In this document: positions 1 through 5,402 of the stretch, in pieces
Position numbering within the stretch: position 1 is the stretch's first letter
Layout of the letters: every line of letters starts with the position of its first letter
From: a halophilic archaeon J07HX64
GTDB taxonomy: Archaea > Halobacteriota > Halobacteria > Halobacteriales > Haloarculaceae
Reading direction: 5' to 3'
DNA length: 6,939 nucleotides
Assembly (NCBI GenBank): GCA_000416085.1
Contig: KE356579.1
Coordinates: 144,060-150,998 of the forward strand
Notes under the pieces: generated by a model
Databases searched by the model: none
Told to the model about the DNA's origin: nothing
Seen by the model: the letters and a program-made list of their open reading frames with translations, nothing else
Program-made: the position numbers and the translations under genes

Positions 1-1
1 C

Positions 2-478
2 CCCGGACGGACAGTACAACCGGAACTCACACCCGAGGACGCGACAGAGCTCCCCGACAACCCCATTCACGCCGACAGGCAACACGACGCCGGACCGCCA
101 CTCAATCTCACGATGGAACCTGGTGGGAACAATCACACAATCGGCGAGCCACGACCCGTGACTGCGCCGACCGATCGGCGATGGCCCACCGAGAGCACAT
201 AGATTGCAAGCGGATACGCGAATGTTGGACCGGAGAGCGCCGGTGCCGGCGACGTGTCGAACCTCGGGGTCGACACCTGGTTCGAGGAACCGACGCACCC
301 GGGCAACGTGTTCGAACCTGCCGGTGACCCCGCTGTCGACACGCCGATACTGTGTTCCAGCCAACCCACGTCGAGACGGAGCAACGACTCCGGTGGGGGC
401 TGTCCACTCCCGGTCACGGTGATTCGCCCCTCACAGCACAATCGCTGGCACACGCCCGCGGACTCACAGTTTACCTGA
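2..478 (+). pseudogene. Unrecognised coding remnant interrupted by an in-frame TAG
   Basis: One plus-strand frame reads from the left edge to TAG at 200-202, then continues to TGA at 476-478. After the TAG, roughly 230-450 has the very high third-position GC of haloarchaeal genes and gives plausible peptides such as DTWFEEPTHPGNVFEPAGD and later GGGCPLPVTV. Before the TAG the peptide is acidic (for example VQPELTPEDATELPDNPIHA) but less strongly biased. From about 352 an overlapping frame (FQPTHVETEQRLRWGLSTPG) also looks codon-like, so a frameshift near 350 is possible. A GTG at 254 could start a separate small gene of about 74 codons. I do not recognise a family. The two readings are the 3' end of one gene followed by a short second gene, or a single decayed gene. 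The 5' end lies outside the window. Confidence 0.35.
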
Positions 479-545
479 TTCTGACGCTTTCTGTGCAGTC
501 ACACCGAGTCTATGGTGATAATCGAACTGCGAAGGGCGCTATGTG

Positions 546-560
546 CAAAGATTTTATATC
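546..560 (+). promoter_or_regulatory. TATA box and BRE of the small ORF-GCS2 operon
   Basis: The TTTTATA at 552-558 is preceded by the purine-rich GCAAAGA, which fits the archaeal BRE. Its centre lies about 26-30 bases upstream of 581-585, so the expected transcription start falls on or just before the ATG at 585. No better TATA box is seen between 479 and 692. The rest of 479-584 shows no other feature. Confidence 0.6.
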
Positions 561-584
561 TGCCACTACAGATGTACAGTTAGG

Positions 585-695
585 ATGCTAGACGGTGGTC
601 ACGGAACAGTCGAACCAGGAAAGCTGTGGGCCTCCGTGGGACCCGACACGACCAGCCAGTGCAGAACCGAACCCGCGCACAGCCACGAGCAATGA
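585..695 (+). CDS. Putative leaderless 36-aa small protein or leader peptide upstream of GCS2
   Basis: The ATG sits where transcription from the TATA box at 552-558 should begin, so it would be read as a leaderless message. The 36-codon frame starts MLDGGHGTVEPG, has one cysteine near residue 26 (TSQCRTEP) and ends AHSHEQ. Its TGA (693-695) overlaps the ligase ATG (692-694) as ATGA, the usual arrangement for translational coupling. The ligase start has no clear Shine-Dalgarno sequence, so ribosomes finishing this ORF may deliver initiation there. Third-position GC is about 70 percent, moderate for this genome. I see no known family and no signal peptide or membrane segment. It could be a true microprotein, a leader peptide controlling the ligase, or a chance frame in the 5' leader. 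Confidence 0.45.
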   Translation: MLDGGHGTVEPGKLWASVGPDTTSQCRTEPAHSHEQ

Positions 696-1840
696 CCGGA
701 GGAACCGAACCACAGCAGTCCCGGAGAACGGGAACCGAAGCGGAAACCGAACTGAAGCGGAGCATCGAACTCGAGTACTGGGTGATAGACAGCGAGGGGC
801 GACTCACAGAGCCCGGCGTACTGGTCGACGCCGCGCCGGGGGTCGAGCGGGAGTTCGTCAAGCCACTCCTCGAGGTGAAAACAGCCCCCTGTGCGGACAC
901 GGCCCAGTTGCGCGAGCAACTGTACGACCGACTGGGTCGTGTTCTCACCGCTGCCGGTGGCGAGAAAAAGGGGCTGGTTCCGCTCGGGACACCGCTCGAC
1001 GGAAGCGATATCGAGGACCTCGACAGGGAGCGGACCCGCATCCAGGACCGTGTCATCGGTGACGAGTTCGAGTGTGTGCGCCGGTGTGCGGGCACTCACA
1101 TCCACTTCGAACAGCTCCCCGGCAACGAGATCGACCAGCTCAACCTGCTCACGGCGGTCGACCCGGCGCTGGCGCTTGTCAACTCCTCGCCGTTTTTCCA
1201 GGGGTCACGCCTGGCTGCCAGTTCACGCTCGGAGGTTTACCGGTGGCGGGCGTACGACAATCTTCCATATCAGGGGCAGTTGTGGCCCTACGCAGAGGGC
1301 ACCGAGGAGTGGGCAACCCGGCTCCAGCGGCGCTACGAGGAGTTCGTGACCGAGGCAGTTATGATGGGTTTCGACCGGTCAGAGATGGAGGCGCAGTTCT
1401 CCCCCGAGAGCGCGGTCTGGACACCGGTCAAACTTCGCGAGGAGTTCTCGACTGTGGAGTGGCGCTCACCCGACGCGGCGCTCCCGGGTCAGGTGTTGCG
1501 ACTCTCCGACCAGTTGGCCGACCTCGTGGCGCAGGTCGAGGGGACAGAGGTCCGTGTCGAGGGTGACACCGGCCGCGTGACCGACGACGCTGTCGTGCTC
1601 CCCGAGTTCGAGGCCGTCCAGGGGTACGTCCGGACCGCGGTCAGGACGGGGCTGTCCTCGCCGTCACTGCGCACGTATCTGGACCGGATGGGGTTCGAGG
1701 TGTCCGCGTTCGAACCGCTGACCCGTGAGTTCGACACAGACGGGGACCTGTCACCCGAGCGCACGCGGGAACTCCGACTCACGTTCGCCGACCGTCTGGC
1801 CGAGGAGGTCCGGACCAACAGACCGGTCAGTGCCGACTGA
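692..1840 (+). CDS. gshA: Glutamate-cysteine ligase, GCS2 family (gamma-glutamylcysteine synthetase)
   Basis: This 382-aa protein belongs to the GCS2 carboxylate-amine ligase family. The family joins glutamate and cysteine in an ATP-dependent reaction, giving gamma-glutamylcysteine, the main cytosolic thiol of haloarchaea. Visible motifs are IELEYW (residues 25-30, metal and substrate glutamates), CAGTHIHFEQ (132-141, matching the family's histidine strand), NSSPFFQGSR (164-173) and TVEWRSPDAALP (254-265, the late E/R active-site segment). The length is normal for the family. I chose ATG 692 because upstream codons from the GTG at 626 give an unlikely arginine-rich extension, and the next in-frame start would cut the ELEYW motif. 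There is no Shine-Dalgarno site; coupling through ATGA to the small ORF at 585-695 is likely. Haloarchaea carry more than one GCS2 paralogue, so the exact substrate (cysteine or another amine) is inferred. Confidence 0.85.
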   Translation: MTGGTEPQQSRRTGTEAETELKRSIELEYWVIDSEGRLTEPGVLVDAAPGVEREFVKPLLEVKTAPCADTAQLREQLYDRLGRVLTAAGGEKKGLVPLGTPLDGSDIEDLDRERTRIQDRVIGDEFECVRRCAGTHIHFEQLPGNEIDQLNLLTAVDPALALVNSSPFFQGSRLAASSRSEVYRWRAYDNLPYQGQLWPYAEGTEEWATRLQRRYEEFVTEAVMMGFDRSEMEAQFSPESAVWTPVKLREEFSTVEWRSPDAALPGQVLRLSDQLADLVAQVEGTEVRVEGDTGRVTDDAVVLPEFEAVQGYVRTAVRTGLSSPSLRTYLDRMGFEVSAFEPLTREFDTDGDLSPERTRELRLTFADRLAEEVRTNRPVSAD

Positions 1841-1908
1841 CACTCTTGGAGTGAAAGCTCCACTTCAGCGGTTGGGGGGATCGACGCGAGTCTCAGCGTT
1901 CGCACCTC

Positions 1909-1927
1909 AAAAAAACCGGCTATCGGT
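1909..1927 (-). terminator. Possible terminator of the hsp20 transcript
   Basis: Read on the minus strand, a short inverted repeat (ACCG, five-base loop, CGGT; 1927-1915) runs straight into seven T (1915-1909). Archaeal termination depends mainly on U-tracts, so this would fit the end of the hsp20 message, about 180 bases past its stop. The stem is only four pairs and weak. A separate weak plus-strand repeat (TGGAG/CTCCA, 1847-1862) just after the ligase stop has no T-run. Confidence 0.35.
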
Positions 1928-1929
1928 CG

Positions 1930-2087
1930 GTAAACTCACCTTGGGGTCAAGTGGTTCGAGAGACTACGTCTCTCGTCAGCTGCCCGCTCGCAGGTTCGTT
2001 GGACGGTGTCCAACGTTCATTACGGAAATCGAAGATCTCCTACGACCCCGAGGCAGTCGCCTTCTACCGCCTGTACACCGTGTCTGA
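1930..2087 (+). pseudogene. Short coding-like fragment, unrecognised
   Basis: Two adjacent plus-strand frames look coding in turn. One gives RDYVSRQLPARRFVGR and FITEIEDL, ending at TGA 2085-2087. The other, from about 2034, gives ISYDPEAVAFYRLYTV with mostly C or G in third positions. They would join near 2034-2045 after a one-base shift, suggesting the tail of a decayed gene running toward hsp20. There is no start codon with a promoter in front. A perfect 8-bp inverted repeat (CGAGAGAC, loop TAC, GTCTCTCG; 1957-1975) lies inside the fragment. It may be a hairpin or a by-product of the codons. No family is recognised and chance is not excluded. Confidence 0.22.
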
Positions 2088-2093
2088 CCGGCG

Positions 2094-2447
2094 TCAGGCT
2101 TGCACCTCGATCTCCGTGCCACGGGCGGTGGCTTCCGATAACACCGGCAGTTGGACCTCGAGGATTCCGTTGTTGTACTGCGCCGTGATCTCCTCGTCGT
2201 CGATGGTCTTCGGGAACCGGAACCGTCGGTGGTAGGTTTTGCGCTCACCCCGCGTCTCGTCCTCGCGCTCGGCGGCGATGTTGAGGACACCGTCGTCCCA
2301 GGCGACGTCGATCTCGCCGGGGTCGAAACCTGGCATCTCGACGCTCAGGACGAACTCGTTTTCCTCCTCGTACAGTTCGTAGTCGTTACTACCAGTTTCG
2401 AACAGTCGACTCGGGAATCCAGTGTTCTGTAACCACGAACTTGCCAT
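2094..2447 (-). CDS. Hsp20 / alpha-crystallin family small heat shock protein
   Basis: This 117-aa ATP-independent chaperone holds unfolding proteins in the cytosol as large oligomers. The alpha-crystallin domain covers about residues 22-103. It begins DYELYEEENEFVLSVEMPG, includes the strand segment IDVAWDDGVLNIAAER, and ends in the signature NNGILEVQLP (92-101). The C-terminal TEIEVQA (111-117) holds an I-x-V motif of the kind that docks into neighbouring subunits. The N-terminal arm is short, as in other haloarchaeal members, and the protein is strongly acidic. The ATG at 2447 is supported by a good Shine-Dalgarno site and a strong promoter upstream. The gene stands alone, convergent with the fragment at 1930-2087. 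Confidence 0.93.
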   Translation of the reverse strand: MASSWLQNTGFPSRLFETGSNDYELYEEENEFVLSVEMPGFDPGEIDVAWDDGVLNIAAEREDETRGERKTYHRRFRFPKTIDDEEITAQYNNGILEVQLPVLSEATARGTEIEVQA

Positions 2448-2504
2448 GGTTGATCACCCTGATTCCATTTGAATCTATGTTCGCGGTTCTATATAAACCT
2501 TTCG
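2448..2504 (-). promoter_or_regulatory. hsp20 promoter (BRE + TATA) and ribosome binding site
   Basis: On the minus strand CGAAAGG (2504-2498, BRE-like) is followed directly by TTTATATA (2497-2490). This is close to the ideal haloarchaeal promoter and predicts a start near 2466. The short leader then holds GGTGAT (2458-2453), complementary to the 3' end of 16S rRNA, five bases before the ATG. In haloarchaea, heat-shock genes of this type are controlled at the BRE/TATA by TFB variants. Nothing here shows a specific heat-shock operator. Confidence 0.8.
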
Positions 2505-2622
2505 TCGAGGGTAACGTCATATTCACGCTATCACAGCGACGTACCGGGAACGGTGGGGTATCTCCGGGCGACTCTGGTCTCCACGTGCGGGGTCGAGGGG
2601 ATTCCCGGCGCTCCTGCGGTCT

Positions 2623-2647
2623 TATCACCTGACGTGATAGATTTATA
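2623..2647 (+). promoter_or_regulatory. Palindromic operator abutting a TATA box
   Basis: A perfect inverted repeat TATCAC-CTGAC-GTGATA (2623-2639) sits immediately before TTTATA (2642-2647). The palindrome covers the place where the BRE would be, which suits a dimeric repressor that blocks TFB/TBP. Transcription would start near 2668-2672 on the plus strand. No protein-coding frame follows, so the promoter either drives a non-coding RNA (next entry) or is a relic. About 120 bases separate it from the hsp20 TATA box. Confidence 0.45.
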
Positions 2648-2667
2648 GATACGGTATTCGAAAACAA

Positions 2668-2820
2668 CAGTCCGGACAGATGTAACTGAATACTCAGCTT
2701 CATCAGAAACTTCGGTGTCGTCTCTCGTCTCACAGACTCCAAATCAATCTAGTCGCTATTCCCACTGAGGCGGGTAGTTTCTGGCACGGATCATCATGAA
2801 ATTCTCCCGCCTCAGTTTTG
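2668..2820 (+). ncRNA. Candidate small RNA of about 150 nt
   Basis: The start is inferred from the TATA box at 2642-2647. The end is inferred from a long stem-loop (2764-2816) followed by TTTT (2816-2819). I find no credible reading frame between them: the first ATG, near 2680, is followed at once by TAA. The 5' two thirds is AT-richer than the flanking genes and shows no strong internal fold by eye. This is a prediction from promoter and terminator placement only. The hairpin could belong instead to the minus-strand ORF at 2829-3020 or to a mobile-element end. Confidence 0.3.
2764..2816. terminator. Long stem-loop, possible bidirectional terminator
   Basis: Perfect outer arms ACTGAGGCGGG (2764-2774) and CCCGCCTCAGT (2806-2816) pair over 11 bp. 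After a small internal loop, AGTTTC (2776-2781) pairs with GAAATT (2798-2803) with one G-U, leaving a loop of 16 bases. On the plus strand four T follow directly. On the minus strand it begins 13 bases after the stop of the 63-aa ORF. The structure is far stronger than expected by chance. Termination is the simplest role; a transposon-end hairpin is the main alternative. Confidence 0.5.
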
Positions 2821-2828
2821 ACGCTTGA

Positions 2829-3020
2829 CTAAACACCGCCGTGCTGCGGGCCGGGTGCGCCGGGTCCCTTGATGTAGAACGCGTAACTGGCGAGGACCTT
2901 GTTTGCCAAGCCCGTCGTCTTCTGAATGAGTGTTTGCTTTGTGTCGTGTCCTTCTCCCTGATACTCGTTTTTCACCCAGTCCAGAATCGGACCCTGTGGG
3001 ATCGGGATGTTCCCGAGCAT
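2829..3020 (-). CDS. Hypothetical 63-aa protein
   Basis: The frame begins MLGNIPIPQGPILDWV at ATG 3020 and ends in the glycine- and proline-rich GPGAPGPQHGGV at TAG 2829. The middle (about residues 24-50) is polar and then mildly hydrophobic (GLANKVLASYAFYI), perhaps an amphipathic helix or a short membrane-associated segment. A TTG at 3086 would extend it by 22 residues, but ATG 3020 is preferred because a T-rich TATA-like element (3049-3043) lies the right distance upstream for a leaderless message. There is no Shine-Dalgarno site. I recognise no family. A strong hairpin follows the stop. It could be an intact small orphan gene or the tail of a longer protein whose front was lost. Confidence 0.5.
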   Translation of the reverse strand: MLGNIPIPQGPILDWVKNEYQGEGHDTKQTLIQKTTGLANKVLASYAFYIKGPGAPGPQHGGV

Positions 3021-3042
3021 ACGACCGGTACGGGACGGCTGA

Positions 3043-3060
3043 TAAGAAAGAGGCGCTATC
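3043..3060 (-). promoter_or_regulatory. Possible TATA element for the 63-aa ORF
   Basis: The minus-strand TTTCTTA (3049-3043) is centred about 26 bases before the ATG at 3020, the spacing for leaderless transcription. It is a weak match to the TTTATA consensus. The stretch 3061-3190 upstream, between this gene and the divergent pilin relic, shows no other gene. Confidence 0.3.
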
Positions 3061-3225
3061 CCTGAAAAAGGCACAAACGGTATCAACCGACCCAGGCCGA
3101 AGGCGCTAGCAACTTCCTGATTTCGTTAGACAGTCTGTGTGTGGATGCCGGCGGGAGGAAAGCAGAGTATACCTATCTGATAACAAAGTACAGTCAGATT
3201 AAGTAGTCAGGCACGGGCGAATATT

Positions 3226-3426
3226 GTGAACCGAGCGGGGAATCACTCCGGCGATAGGTGTCGCACTGGTAGTTATAATCACACTTCTGCTCGCCGGCAT
3301 GTTCGGGTTCCTGTTGATTGGATTTGGGTTGGACCTGAACGAACCAGCACCGAACCTGCCAGTCGAGTTTTGATCACACAGCAAGGGCAGAACGTGGGTG
3401 ACGAGATGTGCGAACACTACCGGTGA
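3226..3426 (+). pseudogene. Archaeal type IV pilin (DUF1628-like), frameshifted and truncated
   Basis: The segment 3239-3373 encodes GITPAIGVALVVIITLLLAG and then FGFLLIGFGLDLNEPAPNLP. This is the class III signal and hydrophobic helix of haloarchaeal pilins that are cleaved by PibD and assembled into surface filaments. That frame has no start: TGA at 3227-3229 lies just upstream. The GTG at 3226 opens a different frame (VNRAG). Removing one G from the GGGG at 3237-3240 would give MNRAGITPAIG, a normal pilin start. The pilin frame stops at TGA 3371, inside a TTTT run (3368-3371). One extra T would rejoin the first frame and read VEFLITQQGQNVGDEM, as expected for the following beta-strand. Even so the product would end at 3426 with about 66 residues, against the usual 130-180. 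A TATA-like GATTAAG (3197-3203) lies 26 bases upstream. Decay is likely; assembly error is possible. Confidence 0.65.
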
Positions 3427-3433
3427 CGGCCAG

Positions 3434-3500
3434 CGAGACCACCCGGTCTCGACTCGTCAGACCCGGGTTAGAACGGCCTCCGTGCCGTCGCCGTTCTGAC
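3434..3500 (+). terminator. Tandem hairpins between pilin relic and ABC operon
   Basis: First hairpin: CGAGACC, four-base loop, GGTCTCG (3434-3451), perfect 7 bp. Second: GTTAGAACGGC (3467-3477) pairs with GCCGTTCTGAC (3490-3500), 11 bp with one G-U and a 12-base loop. Neither is followed by a T-run, so a classic U-tract terminator is not shown. They may insulate the operon from upstream transcription or act as protein sites. Confidence 0.3.
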
Positions 3501-3519
3501 AACCGTGCGCGAGCAAACG

Positions 3520-3560
3520 ATGGTAAATCAATACCATTTTGTGATCTACACAGCTATAAA
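3520..3560. promoter_or_regulatory. Palindromic operator and promoter region of the ABC importer operon
   Basis: A perfect 18-bp palindrome, ATGGTA-AATCAA-TACCAT (3520-3537), lies 28 bases before the lipoprotein ATG. The T-rich CATTTTGTG (3535-3543) next to it is at the distance expected for a TATA element of a leaderless message from 3565, though it matches the consensus poorly. A good TTTATA also occurs on the minus strand at 3560-3555, preceded by GTGG, and would start transcription leftward close to the palindrome. A repressor bound at the palindrome could cover the plus-strand core promoter and the minus-strand start together. No Shine-Dalgarno site precedes 3565. Confidence 0.45.
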
Positions 3561-3564
3561 CCAC

Positions 3565-4578
3565 ATGAATAATATTAGCCACTCATCCCGCCGGCGGTAT
3601 CTGGCCGGTGTCGGTACCGCTGTAACCGCGGGAGTCGCGGGGTGTCTCGGCGGTGGCGGCAGCAACCAGATCGGTCTTGGCTATCTGCCGGTGTACCCTG
3701 ATCTACAGTGGTTCGTGATGGACGATCAAGGATATCTTGACGGTGTCGATAGAGAGATCGACTCACAGCAGTTTCAGAACGGCACACCCATGGTCCGGGC
3801 GTTTGGAAGCGGTGATCTCGATGTCGCGTTGCTCGGAATCGTGCCGGCGCTCAACGCCATCGACCGTGGGATCGCTGCGAAGGTAACGGCGGCGAACGTG
3901 ACCGAGCCAAACGCGATAATGGCTCACGAGGGGTTCATTACACGCTGGGAGGCTACTGGCGACGAGACCGCGTTCGACGACTGGGCGGCAGAAAACGGGA
4001 CCTTCGAGTTCGGCGCGTTCCCACAGGGGTCGACACCGGACGTTCTCTTGCGGTTCTGGCTGCGCGAGCGTGTCGGTGTCGAGCCGAGTTCTGTCGCGGA
4101 TATCACCGAACTCGGCGGTGCGAACCCGTTGTTCCAGGCGATCACAAACGGTGAGGTCGACGGCGCCTCGGTGCTCGAACCGGTGCTCACGCGCGTCCAG
4201 CAGGAGGATTCGCCGGTCGAGCTGTTCAAGCCTGCCGGGGAGATTATGAGCGGCCAGCCCGGAGCGGTCGTACTGATGACCGACGAGGTGCGTGACTCCG
4301 AGTTTGCCGTCGAGTTCCTCGAACAACACGTTCGAGCGACCGAGTTTATCAACAATAACCCGGACGAGACCGCCAGCATCGTAGAAAGTGGAATCGGTAT
4401 CCCCGAGGAGGATGCCCGGGTTGCGCTCGACGGACCGATCTCGAACTTCATCAGCGATCCACGGGAGATCGAAGGAGGCACCGAAACGTTCGCGTCGTTT
4501 ATCAACCAATCGGGACAGGTTGACCAAGAGCTCACCGCGACGGAGATCTTCGATTACGGGAGCTACGACAGTATCTGA
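3565..4578 (+). CDS. NitT/TauT-family ABC importer substrate-binding lipoprotein (Tat-exported)
   Basis: This 337-aa solute-binding protein captures the substrate outside the membrane and hands it to the permease encoded next. Residues 8-15 (SRRRYLAG) form a twin-arginine signal. A hydrophobic stretch leads to the lipobox VAGC (24-27), so Cys27 is the likely lipid-anchored mature N-terminus, followed by a Gly-rich linker. The body matches the NMT1/SsuA-like fold: IGLGYLPVYPDLQWFVMDDQ near the start, GTPMVRAFGSGDLDVALLG, and FQAITNGEVDGASVLEPV, where these proteins line the cleft. ATG 3565 is chosen over the GTG at 3505 because the Tat motif then sits near the N-terminus and spacing suits a leaderless message. 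Its TGA overlaps the permease ATG by one base. Sequence alone does not say whether the ligand is a sulfonate, taurine, nitrate, or a thiamin-type precursor. Confidence 0.92.
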   Translation: MNNISHSSRRRYLAGVGTAVTAGVAGCLGGGGSNQIGLGYLPVYPDLQWFVMDDQGYLDGVDREIDSQQFQNGTPMVRAFGSGDLDVALLGIVPALNAIDRGIAAKVTAANVTEPNAIMAHEGFITRWEATGDETAFDDWAAENGTFEFGAFPQGSTPDVLLRFWLRERVGVEPSSVADITELGGANPLFQAITNGEVDGASVLEPVLTRVQQEDSPVELFKPAGEIMSGQPGAVVLMTDEVRDSEFAVEFLEQHVRATEFINNNPDETASIVESGIGIPEEDARVALDGPISNFISDPREIEGGTETFASFINQSGQVDQELTATEIFDYGSYDSI

Positions 4579-5402
4579 TGTCAACCGACCCAAAGTTCGA
4601 GATCGACCAGAGCACGGAGTCGCCCGATGGAAACCTTTCCATGCGACGCCGACTCGTGTCGTACAACTACCGACGCCTCGGCCTCGGCATCAGCGGGTTG
4701 TTCGTGTTTCTGCTGATCTGGTGGGTTGCCTCCCTGTCCCAACCCGCGTTTGTTCTGCCGTCACCGCCAGCCGTCGCCGAGAGCTTCTCCGAGGAGATGT
4801 CAAGCGGCGAGATGCCGACCGCACTGCGACAGAGTCTCAGTCACTGGATCCCGGGTGCCGTCGTCGGGACTACACTCGGTATCGGTACCGGACTCGCCCT
4901 CGGCTGGAGTCGACTGCTGGACGACATCTGGGCACCTGTTGTTCGATTGTTACGGCCGGTGCCGCCGCTCGCACTGATCGGCTTTGCGATCGCGTGGTTC
5001 GGCATCAACGACACCGGTGCTGCGTTTATCATCGCGATCGGCGCGTTCTGGATCAACTTCTACGCGACATACGGCGGCGTAGAGAGTGTCTCGACCGACC
5101 TGCTTGATGTCGCACGCAGTCTCGGCGTCACAGGCAATCTCGGACTGCTCAGATCGGTTGTGATACCTGCCGCGTCACCGAGAATCCTGACCGGGATCCG
5201 GACCTCGATCGGCCGGAGTTGGATGCTTGTCGTCGCCGCCGAGATTTTTGGTGTTCCTGGGATCGGTGCACGGATCCAGAGAGCCTCGAACAATCTACAG
5301 GTTGACACCGTAATCGCGTATATTCTCCTGTTGAGCCTGACATTTCTCTTTATCGACACGGTGTTTCGGTGGATACAGCGGAGGTTACTGCGATGGCATT
5401 AG
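4578..5402 (+). CDS. NitT/TauT-family ABC importer permease (SsuC/TauC-like)
   Basis: This 274-aa membrane protein forms the channel of the importer, presumably as a homodimer. Hydrophobic segments lie at about residues 34-54, 90-110, 119-142, 145-167, 213-228 and 243-264, giving the usual six of BPD_transp_1 permeases. The cytoplasmic EAA-type loop that contacts the ATPase is DVARSLGVTGNLGLLRSVVIP-like (from residue 177), with the conserved G183 and IP at 196-197. After TM1, the FVLPSPPAVAESF segment (58-70) is typical of SsuC/TauC/NrtB proteins. Start and stop overlap on both sides: TGATG with the lipoprotein gene, and ten bases with the ATPase gene. Translation is therefore coupled. No Shine-Dalgarno site is seen before its ATG. 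Confidence 0.95.
   Translation: MSTDPKFEIDQSTESPDGNLSMRRRLVSYNYRRLGLGISGLFVFLLIWWVASLSQPAFVLPSPPAVAESFSEEMSSGEMPTALRQSLSHWIPGAVVGTTLGIGTGLALGWSRLLDDIWAPVVRLLRPVPPLALIGFAIAWFGINDTGAAFIIAIGAFWINFYATYGGVESVSTDLLDVARSLGVTGNLGLLRSVVIPAASPRILTGIRTSIGRSWMLVVAAEIFGVPGIGARIQRASNNLQVDTVIAYILLLSLTFLFIDTVFRWIQRRLLRWH
5380..5385 (+). promoter_or_regulatory. Shine-Dalgarno site fixing the ATPase start
   Basis: GGAGGT lies inside the permease's last codons, seven bases before the ATG at 5393. It is the strongest such site in the operon. It selects this ATG over the GTG at 5369, which would lie upstream of it, and lets the ATPase start independently of permease termination. Confidence 0.8.

Noticed and set aside
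200..202. TAG decoded as pyrrolysine
   Set aside because: I see no tRNA-Pyl or pyl genes here, and haloarchaea are not generally known to use pyrrolysine. Mutation or a normal stop is simpler.
580..1105. Minus-strand open frames of about 170 codons opposite the ligase
   Set aside because: They are Ser/Arg-rich mirror products of a high-GC3 gene. The plus-strand frame carries the GCS2 motifs.
2829..3086. TTG-started 85-aa version of the 63-aa ORF
   Set aside because: TTG is rare as a start, the added residues would run through the likely TATA element, and ATG 3020 has leaderless spacing.
3763..4593. Minus-strand 276-codon open frame opposite the binding-protein gene
   Set aside because: It covers a gene with a clear Tat lipobox and solute-binding motifs. 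The antisense peptide has no recognisable domain and looks like a codon-bias shadow.
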